Source: an uncultured Lachnospiraceae bacterium
GTDB lineage: Bacteria > Bacillota > Clostridia > Lachnospirales > Lachnospiraceae
Length of the DNA: 64,000 bases
Reading direction: 5' to 3'
Assembly: GCA_944376125.1 (NCBI GenBank)
Contig: CALWBQ010000038.1
Span: 1-64,000 of the forward strand
The notes beneath the pieces were generated by a model that searched no databases, had not been told where the DNA came from, and was given only the letters and a program-made list of their open reading frames with translations. Of this stretch, positions 36,594-44,775 are shown piece by piece. Every line of letters begins with the position of its first letter. Position 1 is the first letter of the stretch. The position numbers and the translations under genes are program-made.

Positions 36594-37571
36594 ATGACAA
36601 ATGCAAATCAAAATGTATTGGAATTAGATAACATTAAAATGTATTTTCCCATAAAGTCTCCTTTTTTAAAGAGGACAGTAGGGTACGTTAAAGCTGTAGA
36701 TGATATTTCCCTCTCCATTAGAAAGGGAGAGACGCTGGGAATTGTGGGGGAGTCAGGGTGCGGAAAATCTACTCTCGGGAGAGTAATTATGCGGATCTAT
36801 AATCCGACTTCCGGTGAAATTAGAATTAATGGGGAGGATATTACAAGAGCGAAAGGGCAGGAGCTGAAAAAAGTAAGAAAACAGTGTCAAATGGTATTTC
36901 AGGATCCATTTGCTTCCTTAAATCCGACAATGAGGGTTGGAGAGATTGTCTCAGAACCTTTATGGGTGAACAAAATTATGGACAAGAAAGGAGCTGAATC
37001 TAAGGCAAAAGAACTATTTGAGAGAGTAGGACTGAGGGAAAGTGATTTTTATAAATTTCCACATGAATTTTCTGGGGGGCAGAAACAGAGAGTGGGAATT
37101 GCAAGAGCATTGGCTCTTAATCCTAATTTGATTATTGCAGATGAGGCTGTTTCGGCATTGGATGTTTCTATTCAAGCGCAAATTTTGAATCTTTTAAATG
37201 AATTGAAAGCAGAGTACCATTTGGCGTATATGTTTATTACACATAACTTGGCAGTGGTAAAACATATTAGCGACCGCATTGGAGTTATGTATTTGGGACA
37301 TTTAGTGGAACTTGCGGATAAAAAAGAGATTTTTGATCATCCTCTTCATCCATACACAGAGGCTCTTTTATCAGCGGTCCCAGTAGTAGATAAACGAAAA
37401 CGGCGGGAGCGGATTATCTTATCTGGAGATACGCCAAATCCTGCAAAACCGCCTTCGGGATGTCCCTTTAGTAATCGATGCCCCAAATGTATGGAGATCT
37501 GCAAAACAGCAGCCCCGAAAAAAATGGTCTTAGAAAATGGCCATCAGGTGGCATGTCATCTGTACCAATGA
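36594..37571 (+). CDS. Dipeptide/oligopeptide ABC transporter ATP-binding protein (DppF/OppF)
   Basis: 325 residues. Walker A GESGCGKSTLGRVI, signature FSGGQKQRVGIARAL, Walker B LIIADEAVSALDVS and the C-terminal CPFSNRCPKCMEIC cysteine cluster are typical of the F-type subunit. The usual DEPTSALD is DEAVSALD, a common variant in this family. Ribosome site AAGGAG; 13 bases after its partner. Confidence 0.95.
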   Translation: MTNANQNVLELDNIKMYFPIKSPFLKRTVGYVKAVDDISLSIRKGETLGIVGESGCGKSTLGRVIMRIYNPTSGEIRINGEDITRAKGQELKKVRKQCQMVFQDPFASLNPTMRVGEIVSEPLWVNKIMDKKGAESKAKELFERVGLRESDFYKFPHEFSGGQKQRVGIARALALNPNLIIADEAVSALDVSIQAQILNLLNELKAEYHLAYMFITHNLAVVKHISDRIGVMYLGHLVELADKKEIFDHPLHPYTEALLSAVPVVDKRKRRERIILSGDTPNPAKPPSGCPFSNRCPKCMEICKTAAPKKMVLENGHQVACHLYQ

Positions 37572-37616
37572 AAATAGCAGGGGATGTAGTAAATGACGTA
37601 AGAGGAGGAGTATTGA

Positions 37617-39200
37617 ATGAAAAGATTAGTTTCTATATTTTTAATAAGTGCAATGATTTTATCATCGTTAACAGGATGTGGAGGTTCGACAGAATCTGCT
37701 TCGGAGACAAGCAGTGCATCAACGGTGCAGGAGGGGGACAGTACAGAGGCGGCTGAAACGGAAGCGCAGCCAATGAAAGATACATTGGTGGTAGCCCAGA
37801 CAGCAGATACAACGACTTTGGATCCGCAGCAGCAGGGAAGACTGTGGCCAGATATGAGTATTTTAAGCAACATTTTTGACACTCTAGTTACCAGAGACGA
37901 GAATGGAGAGTTAGCTCCCAACTTGGCAACAGAGTGGGAAGCCATAGATGATTATACATGGCAGTTTAAGCTGCGGGATGATGTAACATTCCATAACGGC
38001 GAGAAATTTGATGCAAATTCGGTTAAGTTCAGTGTTGAAAGGCTGATTGATCCTGATTTTAATTCGCCGATCTCAGAGCTTCGTACTGTGAAAGAGGTAA
38101 ATATAGTTGACGATTATACGGTTAATATCGTCACTTCTGAGCCTGATCCTATTATTCCCAATAAAATGGTAGTATACCCAGGCGTTATGATGCCTCCGGA
38201 GTATGTAACTGAAATGGGAAATGACTATGTTGCGAAGAATCCGGTAGGAACGGGTGCATATAAATTTGTTTCATGGGAAAAAGATCACGAAGTTGTTTTG
38301 GAAGCCAATGAAGATTATTGGAAGGGAGCTCCTGAATTTAAGAACTTAATTTTCAGATGCATCCCTAACCAGGCGGATCAGGCGGCTGCCTTGCGAACAG
38401 GTGAAGTGGATTTTGTACTGGGAATTTCCTCTGATGTGGCAGAAAATTTAAAAGATGAAGAAAATTTGACAGTATTTAGCGCTCCTAGTATCCGTACATT
38501 TTATATTGGCCTGGACTGCTTGAGTGAAGGACCTCTTCAGGACAAACGTGTGCGGCAGGCGATGAACTACGCAATTGATGTACAAGGGATTATTGATACG
38601 GTATTGGGCGGAAATGCAGAGAGGGTAGCAACAATAGTGCCGAGACAGAACTTTGGTTATGACGACTCTGTTCAGCCCTATGAATACAATCTGGAAAAAG
38701 CAAAAGAATTGATGGCAGAAGCAGGATATGCAGACGGTTTTACAATTGATTTTGATGCGGATAATGATTTCTTAACAGAGATACAGGCGATTGCCGGTCA
38801 GCTGGAACAGATTAATATTACTGTTAATATTAATCCGATTGACTATAATACGATGGTTTCTAAGATGCTTGCAAAAGAGGTAGCTCCTATGTTTATGATC
38901 GGAATTGCTGGTTGGACACAGGATGCAATGTCGAACTTCCAGTCCTATATCAGAAGTGACAGAAAATATACGAGATTTAATAATCCAGAATGTGATGAGA
39001 TGATCGATATTTTGGAGACTAGCATGGATCCAGAAGAACGGCAGAAGGCTAGCAGCAGAGTTCAGGAAATTATATCAGAAGAAGCCTATTTTATCTATCT
39101 ATGGCAGAGGGATAACATTTGTGTAATTAATAAAAATATAGAATACCATCCGAATTTGATCGGATTATTAAATATGTATTCTGCAAAATGGATAGGGTAG
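37617..39200 (+). CDS. Peptide ABC transporter substrate-binding lipoprotein (SBP family 5)
   Basis: 527 residues. The signal peptide ends in a lipobox LTGC with Cys21, then an acidic Ser/Thr/Glu linker. The body has TTLDPQQQGRLW, LATEWEAIDDYTWQFKLRDD, VTFHNGEKFDANSVKFSVER and NPVGTGAYKFVSW, all typical of DppA/OppA. It should capture a short peptide or related compound at the cell surface. A hairpin separates it from the permease genes. Confidence 0.94.
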   Translation: MKRLVSIFLISAMILSSLTGCGGSTESASETSSASTVQEGDSTEAAETEAQPMKDTLVVAQTADTTTLDPQQQGRLWPDMSILSNIFDTLVTRDENGELAPNLATEWEAIDDYTWQFKLRDDVTFHNGEKFDANSVKFSVERLIDPDFNSPISELRTVKEVNIVDDYTVNIVTSEPDPIIPNKMVVYPGVMMPPEYVTEMGNDYVAKNPVGTGAYKFVSWEKDHEVVLEANEDYWKGAPEFKNLIFRCIPNQADQAAALRTGEVDFVLGISSDVAENLKDEENLTVFSAPSIRTFYIGLDCLSEGPLQDKRVRQAMNYAIDVQGIIDTVLGGNAERVATIVPRQNFGYDDSVQPYEYNLEKAKELMAEAGYADGFTIDFDADNDFLTEIQAIAGQLEQINITVNINPIDYNTMVSKMLAKEVAPMFMIGIAGWTQDAMSNFQSYIRSDRKYTRFNNPECDEMIDILETSMDPEERQKASSRVQEIISEEAYFIYLWQRDNICVINKNIEYHPNLIGLLNMYSAKWIG

Positions 39201-39208
39201 TTCCAAAA

Positions 39209-39263
39209 GGTACCCGATTAATCTGAAAGGCCAGGATTGTGGCAGTTCTGGCTTTTCAGTACC
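39209..39263 (+). terminator. Hairpin between binding protein and permease genes
   Basis: CTGAAAGGCCAG pairs with CTGGCTTTTCAG, extended by outer GGTAC/GTACC. There is no T run after it, so it is more likely a partial terminator or RNA-stabilising structure that raises binding-protein mRNA over permease mRNA. Confidence 0.55.
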
Positions 39264-39323
39264 CTGAACTATGACGGACATCAGATAACATGAACCAGAC
39301 AGATAAACAGGGAGATGGGGGAT

Positions 39324-40238
39324 ATGTTAAATTATATTTTGAAACGTCTGTTTTTTTCTATATTTGTATTATTTGGGGTTGCAACTATTGTATTTTTTTT
39401 AGTTAGAATGACAGGAGACCCAGTAGCGATTATGCTATCTCCGGATGCGACCCAGGAACAGATCGATCAGCTGAGAGCTTCTTTAGGGCTGGATAAACCG
39501 CTGATTGAACAATATCTAATCTATCTGGGAGACTTGATTCGTTTGGACTTTGGTCGCTCCCTGCGTTATGCAGATTCTGCATTTACTTTGATTATTGAGA
39601 GACTTCCGAAGACATTGATGCTGGCGGGCACTGCGATGTTCATATCTTTATGTGTAGCAATCCCAACAGGAATCATTGCAGCATTAAAAAAGGGTTCTAT
39701 TTTTGATCAGGGGATTATGGCGCTGAGTATGGTAGGTCAGTCCATGCCGGTTTTCTGGATAGGCATTCTATTAATTCTATTTTTTGCAGTTGATTTGGGG
39801 TGGCTTCCTACGGGAGGCTATGGAACGGTCAAGCATCTTGTAATGCCAGCATTTGCTTTGGCATTTGGATTAATCCCCTTGGTGACGCGTTTGCTCCGGT
39901 CATCTCTGATCGAGGTACTTGAGACGGATTATATCCGTACAGCACGGGCTAAAGGATTTATGCCTAGAGCAGTAATTTTTAAGCATGCCTTAAAAAATAG
40001 TTTGCTTCCGGTTATTACAGTAGTAGGACTTCAAATGGGAGCTCTTTTAGGCGGTTCGGTTGTGACGGAGTCTGTATTTGCATGGCCGGGTGTGGGACAA
40101 ATGCTGGTTCAGGCAATAACAAACCGAGATTTTCCATTGGTACAGGCCATAATTATTATGCTATCAGCAGCGTTTGTCTTCATTAATCTTTTAGTAGATA
40201 TTATTTATGTATTCGTAGATCCAAGGATTCAATATTGA
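39324..40238 (+). CDS. Peptide ABC transporter permease (DppB/OppB)
   Basis: 304 residues with six transmembrane helices. MLNYILKRLFFSIFVLFGVA, FFLVRMTGDPVAIM and the coupling loop DYIRTARAKGFMPRAVIFKH are DppB signatures. The ATG at 39324 has GGAG 9 bases upstream; the in-frame ATG at 39315 abuts that site and is unlikely. Confidence 0.94.
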   Translation: MLNYILKRLFFSIFVLFGVATIVFFLVRMTGDPVAIMLSPDATQEQIDQLRASLGLDKPLIEQYLIYLGDLIRLDFGRSLRYADSAFTLIIERLPKTLMLAGTAMFISLCVAIPTGIIAALKKGSIFDQGIMALSMVGQSMPVFWIGILLILFFAVDLGWLPTGGYGTVKHLVMPAFALAFGLIPLVTRLLRSSLIEVLETDYIRTARAKGFMPRAVIFKHALKNSLLPVITVVGLQMGALLGGSVVTESVFAWPGVGQMLVQAITNRDFPLVQAIIIMLSAAFVFINLLVDIIYVFVDPRIQY

Positions 40239-40255
40239 GAAAGGATGGCGCATAT

Positions 40256-41098
40256 ATGGTAAAGCAGTTTAAAAAAGTAATGCGGAGTCCAATTTCTTGG
40301 ATTGCCTTTACTCTGATTACAGTATTTGTTTTGTGTGCAGTTCTTTCGCCGATATTGGCCCCATATGATGCAGGTGCTCAAAATCTTAGAGAAAGATTTG
40401 TTCCTCCTTTTTGGATGGAAGGCGGATCACTAAATCATATTTTAGGAACTGATGATCTAGGAAGAGATATTTTGTCACGGCTCATATATGGGAGCAGAAC
40501 TTCCATTGCTGTGGGATTTTTGGCAGCCTGTTTTTCTGGCGGAATCGGAATCACATTAGGACTTCTTTCGGGATATTTTTCGAAATTAGATGGCATCATT
40601 ATGAGGATCGCTGATATTCAACTGGCTTTTCCGCAGATTTTGTTATCGCTCTCGATAGTAGCAATTTTTGGCGGGGGATTTACAAAGCTGATATTGGTTT
40701 TGGGGATAACTGGGTGGGTATCATATGCCCGAGTAATCCGCTCAGAGGTGCTGAGTATTAAGACTTCTGATTATATATTAGCAGCTCAGACAGAAGGTGT
40801 GGGGGGAGCACGAATATTGTTAAGGCATATTCTCCCCAATATTATCGCTAGGGCAGTTACTATTTCTACATTTCAGATGGCGACAGCTATTATAACAGAA
40901 TCTTCATTGAGCTTTTTAGGATTAGGAATACCACCGAATGTTCCGACTTGGGGAAATATGCTTCAATCTGGACAGCTATTTGTAGACAGCGCCTGGTGGC
41001 TTTCCTTTTTCCCGGGGCTGTGTATCATGTTAATTGTACTTTCAATCAATTTGCTTGGGGATGTCCTGAGAGATTCCCTGGCACCCAAAACAAGTTAA
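40256..41098 (+). CDS. Peptide ABC transporter permease (DppC/OppC)
   Basis: 280 residues with about six transmembrane helices. An N-terminal helix is followed by the DppC-type periplasmic segment LGTDDLGRDILSRLIYGSRT and the coupling loop YILAAQTEGVGGARILLRHI. The ATG at 40256 has GAAAGGA upstream; an in-frame TTG at 40235 overlaps the preceding stop and is possible. It completes a five-part importer. Confidence 0.94.
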   Translation: MVKQFKKVMRSPISWIAFTLITVFVLCAVLSPILAPYDAGAQNLRERFVPPFWMEGGSLNHILGTDDLGRDILSRLIYGSRTSIAVGFLAACFSGGIGITLGLLSGYFSKLDGIIMRIADIQLAFPQILLSLSIVAIFGGGFTKLILVLGITGWVSYARVIRSEVLSIKTSDYILAAQTEGVGGARILLRHILPNIIARAVTISTFQMATAIITESSLSFLGLGIPPNVPTWGNMLQSGQLFVDSAWWLSFFPGLCIMLIVLSINLLGDVLRDSLAPKTS

Positions 41099-41141
41099 GA
41101 ATGGTAGATCATTAAAATTAGTTTAGTATACAGAACGAGAA

Positions 41142-41184
41142 GACAGCCGTCGGCAGACTATAGCATGGTCTGCCGGCGGCTGTC
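41142..41184. terminator. Bidirectional hairpin between convergent genes
   Basis: A 17-bp stem with one G-T/mismatch position (GACAGCCGTCGGCAGAC and its complement) around a 9-base loop. It sits between the end of the peptide-uptake module and the end of the minus-strand membrane gene. T runs are weak on both sides. Confidence 0.7.
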
Positions 41185-41186
41185 GG

Positions 41187-42545
41187 TTATTCTACCAGTA
41201 TTGCGTTGGGATAAATCCTTTCCATGCGCGCGTCATCGAAATGATCATCCAGGAACCGGCCTATGGCGGTGGAAGAAGGATCGGAAGCGGTATGGCGTTC
41301 CGTGTAGCGAGCCAGGGCAAGTGCGGAGAGAGCCATGTTCAGCACCATGAAGACAACCAGAACCCAAGTAAGCGGGACGCCGGCTTTTTTGGGGATCCGT
41401 TCGATCCATTTGGAAAAAATTGGGTACAGAAATTTAAGCCAGACAACTGCGGCGATTCCCCAGAAAAAGCAGTATAGAAGGTTGATTCGGCCGCCTAGAT
41501 TGAAAGGAATTGCGCTGTAATCCCAGAAGACTGTTCCAAAGGCTAGCTCCGTGGCAACACTGCACATGTACTCGTAGGCTCCGCCCAGGACTGTGCCGGT
41601 GATAAAGATAAAATGATCGCTGCGGTCTTTGTACTTATATAAAAGAGCGGTTAAAAGGGCGCAGCCAAATCCCCAGACGATGCTGAAGGGGCCGTACACC
41701 AGGCTGCTTCGGCTCATCAGGACGCCGGTAGTGGCCAGGCAGAAGATCGTTTCCGTGATATCTCCCACTAAAGAGCCCAGGAAAAACAGCCAGAACAATT
41801 TATAAAAACCGCAGCCGGCAGCGAAGATGCCGGCTTTTTCTCTGGCCAGGTCCCGTTTGCGCTGAGCCTCTAACTGGGCTTTAACAAGTTCTTTTGCGGC
41901 CAGATGGGGATAAGCCCTGGAGACACGCTTCTGTACCCAGCCTGCCACCCCGGCCCCGAGCTGGTCTGCAGCTTTCTGCAGTCCCTCTGATACCTCTTCC
42001 ACCAAATCCAGACGCGTATTTTTAATGCGAAAATGGAGGCTCAGGATTCCGATAATGGAACCAAAGAGATCTACCGCCAGGATGCCGTAAAACACGGCCA
42101 GAAGGATATTTCCAAGGTGTTTGGGGATCAGAGCGATAAGCCGGCTGAGGAAGGGATTTACAAACCAGATGCAGAGGATTGCGGCAAGCCCCCAGACGAC
42201 GCTGTATGGAAGGCTGACATAGCCTTCAAATTGCAGCTTCCTTCGGGAGTAATCCCACCATTTCCGGTGAAAGATTCGTTCCAGGACGAATCCAGTGAAA
42301 AAGGATACCGCTGCAGACAGAATCACTCCGCCGAGAAACAGAAAGAAGATCCGGTTTTTTAATTCTGGCAGAAAGAGGGCAAAGGCCAAAGCGCCGAAGC
42401 CGTATGCCGGGCACATCGGTCCGTATAAAAAACCGACATCGACAAATTTCTTTTCCCTGACAGCGGCGCCTGCCGTTCCGATAACCCAGCCGGCTAGGGA
42501 GTAAATGAGAAAGAACCAGAGAAGCTGATATGCTGTGTAGTCCAT
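41187..42545 (-). CDS. CmpB-family (PF06541) putative ABC transporter membrane protein
   Basis: 452 residues containing two copies of a five-helix unit. Each copy begins with a motif like LLWFFLIYSLAGWVIGT and contains GFLYGPMCPAYGFGAL or SLVYGPFSIVWGFGCALL, separated by a charged linker of about 75 residues. This is the PF06541 domain, annotated as ABC-type but of unproven function. Single-domain members are common; a tandem fusion like this one is also seen. The start has AAGGAGGA upstream; six residues of the longest frame are dropped. Confidence 0.85.
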   Translation of the reverse strand: MDYTAYQLLWFFLIYSLAGWVIGTAGAAVREKKFVDVGFLYGPMCPAYGFGALAFALFLPELKNRIFFLFLGGVILSAAVSFFTGFVLERIFHRKWWDYSRRKLQFEGYVSLPYSVVWGLAAILCIWFVNPFLSRLIALIPKHLGNILLAVFYGILAVDLFGSIIGILSLHFRIKNTRLDLVEEVSEGLQKAADQLGAGVAGWVQKRVSRAYPHLAAKELVKAQLEAQRKRDLAREKAGIFAAGCGFYKLFWLFFLGSLVGDITETIFCLATTGVLMSRSSLVYGPFSIVWGFGCALLTALLYKYKDRSDHFIFITGTVLGGAYEYMCSVATELAFGTVFWDYSAIPFNLGGRINLLYCFFWGIAAVVWLKFLYPIFSKWIERIPKKAGVPLTWVLVVFMVLNMALSALALARYTERHTASDPSSTAIGRFLDDHFDDARMERIYPNAILVE

Positions 42546-42664
42546 AAGTCCTCCTTTGTACAATCAGTTAATGAAGGCGGATGAATTAAGCCGCGATATG
42601 CTTATCATAGCACTGAACAGGAGAAAAGAAAAGAGCCATTCATTTCCGAATGGCCCTCTGTCCC

Positions 42665-42943
42665 TCATTCTTCTTCCTGCTTGCTGCACATCTGCAGGCG
42701 ATGCTGATACTTTTCCCTGGTTGCCATCCCACCGCGGATATGGCGCTCCGATTTGTTGATATCCAGGACTTTTCGGGTCTGCTCAGCCAGGAAGGGGTTA
42801 ATTGTGATCAAACGCTCAGTACAATCCTTATGCACCGTCGACTTGCTGATCCCGAATTTTTTCGCCGTTTGTCTCACCGTTGCATTATGGTCTATGATGT
42901 AATTGGCGATGGCGACTGCCCGTTCTTCGATATATTCCTTCAT
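42665..42943 (-). CDS. spoIIID: Stage III sporulation transcriptional regulator SpoIIID
   Basis: 92 residues, the usual length. MKEYIEERAVAIANYIIDHN, TVRQTAKKFGISKSTVHKD (helix-turn-helix) and the basic ERHIRGGMATREKYQ tail are near-consensus. SpoIIID controls mother-cell gene expression during sporulation, so the host should be a spore former. The ribosome site is AGGGG. A minus-strand terminator about 140 bases upstream keeps it separate from the recombinase segment. Confidence 0.96.
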   Translation of the reverse strand: MKEYIEERAVAIANYIIDHNATVRQTAKKFGISKSTVHKDCTERLITINPFLAEQTRKVLDINKSERHIRGGMATREKYQHRLQMCSKQEEE

Positions 42944-43081
42944 GGGTCTACCCCTGAGAACGTTTTTTACATCATATTAAGTTTCAGGAGAATTTATGCA
43001 TGGCCTTTTCTGCCGCTCTGCTGCAGCTGACCACAGTTTCTGACGGAGGACATCCGCCGGAAATCCCAAAACCGCCAACTC

Positions 43082-43115
43082 AAAAAAAACGAATAACAGA
43101 GCTCTCTGCTATTCG
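43082..43115 (-). terminator. Minus-strand intrinsic terminator insulating spoIIID
   Basis: CGAATAACAGAG and its near-complement form a hairpin followed, on the minus strand, by eight T. It stands about 70 bases outside the left inverted repeat and would stop any leftward transcript leaving the recombinase segment. A second hairpin (ACAGTT/AACTGT, 43127-43143) lies just before it in the leftward transcript. Confidence 0.88.
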
Positions 43116-43181
43116 TCCTGATCCCAACAGTTTATAGAACTGTCATTCGTTATAATTTTTCTGAACCAACGCCTCACTTTT

Positions 43182-43210
43182 GCCGCATAAGATAATATTA
43201 TACGACACAG
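43182..43210 (-). repeat. Left inverted repeat of the recombinase segment
   Basis: Read on the minus strand this is a 29-base element matching the right copy at 25 of 29 positions, with an identical 16-base core (TATAATATTATCTTAT). Each copy is built as two imperfect 9-base arms (GTCGTATAA and TTATGCGGC here) around the 7-base spacer TATTATC, the usual layout of a tyrosine recombinase core site. Confidence 0.85.
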
Positions 43211-43248
43211 CGCCGTCGGATCTCCCGCTTATCTGCTATTCTTGTAGT

Positions 43249-43277
43249 ATTATACACGATTTGAGGCATGATGGCAA
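43249..43277 (-). promoter_or_regulatory. Outward promoter inside the invertible segment
   Basis: On the minus strand: TTGCCA, exactly 17 bases, then TATAAT. It starts transcription near 43242, running left through the left inverted repeat into the terminator at 43082-43115, so in this orientation it should make only an RNA of about 160 bases with no gene in it. It has the same -35 as the promoter at 9503. Confidence 0.8.
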
Positions 43278-43450
43278 GAGGTTACGTTCGCTTTCCTGCG
43301 GAATGCTTTTTACGGATTCACAGGCTCTTTCACAGATTTCTTGTGATTGCCTGGCGAGCTCCAATAAGGGCCGTTGCTTCTGGGATCTCTACGGGAATGG
43401 GTCATGGAATCCGTTAAAAATAGAATCACATGAAAGGAGTCTCTTACGAC

Positions 43451-44578
43451 ATGGCACGGAAATCCTCTACAGGAAATAATATTTATCAAAGGAAAGACGG
43501 TCGTTGGGAGGGACGTCTCCGTACGGGAACTGTAAATGGAAGAACCGTATTTTCCTATATTTACGCCAGCTCCTACGAGGAAGCAGTAAGAAAATTATCA
43601 GAATTAATCAAGAAATCATCCGAGACGGATGCTCGGCAGCCTGAGAATTCATTTCGAGCGATTGCCGGGGAATGGATGAAGCTGCAGAATCTGCGGCTAA
43701 AGCCTGCAAGTCTTTCAGCCTATGCAAATATCCTGAATTCCTATTTGTTCCCGAACTTTGGAGACAGAGCAATTTCTAATATTGGCAGGGCAGAAGTGGT
43801 CTCTTTTGCATACAGTTTAATGAAATGCAGAAACGCGGAACAAAAAGGGCTTTCCGCAAGCACAGTCAGCACCATCCTGACTGTATCAAAAAGTATTTTT
43901 CGCTATGCCTCTCAAGAGAGAGGACTTGCTGTGGCCGATATTTGCGGTATCTCTATCAAGCAGAACAAAAATGAGCCGCCATTTCTTTCTAAAGAGGAGC
44001 AGTCGCTGCTTCTGTGCTGGCTTTGCAAACATATGTCTCCCTGCAATCTCGGAATTCTTTTAAGTCTGTACACAGGGATCCGTCTGGGAGAGCTCTGTGC
44101 CCTAAAATGGAAAGATATTTCTAAGAAGGACCAGTCTGTCATGGTTTATCAAACCATGCAGCGGGTACAGCGGCCGGAGGAAAAGCGAACAGAGGTCGTC
44201 ATACAGGCGCCCAAAAGCGCTTCCGCTATCCGCACAATCCCTGTTGCAAAGGAGATTGCCGTCCTGCTTGCGCAGAACCGGAAAGGGGATGACGCATATC
44301 TTCTTACCGGCGAGCCAGACTATTATCTGGAACCGCGCACCCTTCAAAGAAGATTTAAAAAAGTTTTAAAGGAGAGCGGGCTTGGAGATATCAATTTTCA
44401 TGCCCTCCGCCATACGTTTGCAACTCGGGGAATTGAAGCCGGCTTCGATCCCAAAACACTGAGTTCTGTGCTGGGACATGCCACGGTCAGTATGACGTTA
44501 AACAGGTATGTGCATCCAACTATGGAGCAAAAGCAGCGGAACATGAATCTGCTTTCCGGATTATTCGCCGTCAAATAA
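43451..44578 (+). CDS. Tyrosine site-specific recombinase (integrase family)
   Basis: 375 residues. An N-terminal AP2/arm-type DNA-binding region (NNIYQRKDGRWEGRLRTGTV) and a SAM-like core-binding domain precede the catalytic domain. Catalytic residues are all present: Arg211 in YTGIRLGELCALKW, His317 and Arg320 in HALRHTFATRG, His343 in VLGHATVSMTLNRYVH, and nucleophile Tyr353. It has the size of a Tn916-type integrase but no excisionase, phage or conjugation genes are near, and it is flanked by inverted sites. I infer it inverts its own segment. The start has AAAGGAG about 11 bases upstream. Confidence 0.93.
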   Translation: MARKSSTGNNIYQRKDGRWEGRLRTGTVNGRTVFSYIYASSYEEAVRKLSELIKKSSETDARQPENSFRAIAGEWMKLQNLRLKPASLSAYANILNSYLFPNFGDRAISNIGRAEVVSFAYSLMKCRNAEQKGLSASTVSTILTVSKSIFRYASQERGLAVADICGISIKQNKNEPPFLSKEEQSLLLCWLCKHMSPCNLGILLSLYTGIRLGELCALKWKDISKKDQSVMVYQTMQRVQRPEEKRTEVVIQAPKSASAIRTIPVAKEIAVLLAQNRKGDDAYLLTGEPDYYLEPRTLQRRFKKVLKESGLGDINFHALRHTFATRGIEAGFDPKTLSSVLGHATVSMTLNRYVHPTMEQKQRNMNLLSGLFAVK

Positions 44579-44645
44579 TGCAGCGCCGGCCGTCAGGAAA
44601 AGCCGTCAGAGAGCTAAAAAACACAGGTAGTAAGAGCTTTTGATT

Positions 44646-44674
44646 CTGGGTCATATAATATTATCTTATACGAC
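44646..44674 (+). repeat. Right inverted repeat of the recombinase segment
   Basis: The right 29-base site, arms GTCATATAA and TTATACGAC around the spacer TATTATC. It lies 67 bases after the recombinase stop and 101 bases before the first gene of polysaccharide locus 2. Two CCGTCAG direct repeats (44590 and 44603) next to it could be accessory protein sites. Confidence 0.85.
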
Positions 44675-44775
44675 TTATTCCTTTTTATGCATCTGTAATT
44701 TTGCTGAAAACAAATTAAATGGAGGCATGAAGTGCAGCCGGCGCCGAATGTTTGCACGAAGGAGGCAGGCGAGGC

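Larger units (their letters stand above)
43182..44674. mobile_element. Predicted invertible segment (recombinase-encoding phase switch)
   Basis: A 1.5 kb segment bounded by inverted recombinase-type sites. It holds a tyrosine recombinase gene and, near its left end, one consensus promoter pointing outward. Because the crossover spacers are identical but opposed, recombination should invert rather than excise it. Inversion would place the promoter -35 at about 44579 and -10 at about 44602, reading right into polysaccharide locus 2. In the orientation given, the promoter faces left into a terminator. Confidence 0.75.

Noticed and set aside
44579..44645. Terminator after the recombinase gene
   Set aside because: Only a weak GAGCT/AGCTTTT pairing with a long loop; not convincing, so read-through into locus 2 cannot be excluded.
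43430..44674. Recombinase as the integrase of an integrative element or prophage
   Set aside because: No excisionase, relaxase, phage or conjugation genes, no tRNA target, and the flanking sites are inverted rather than direct, which predicts inversion and not excision.
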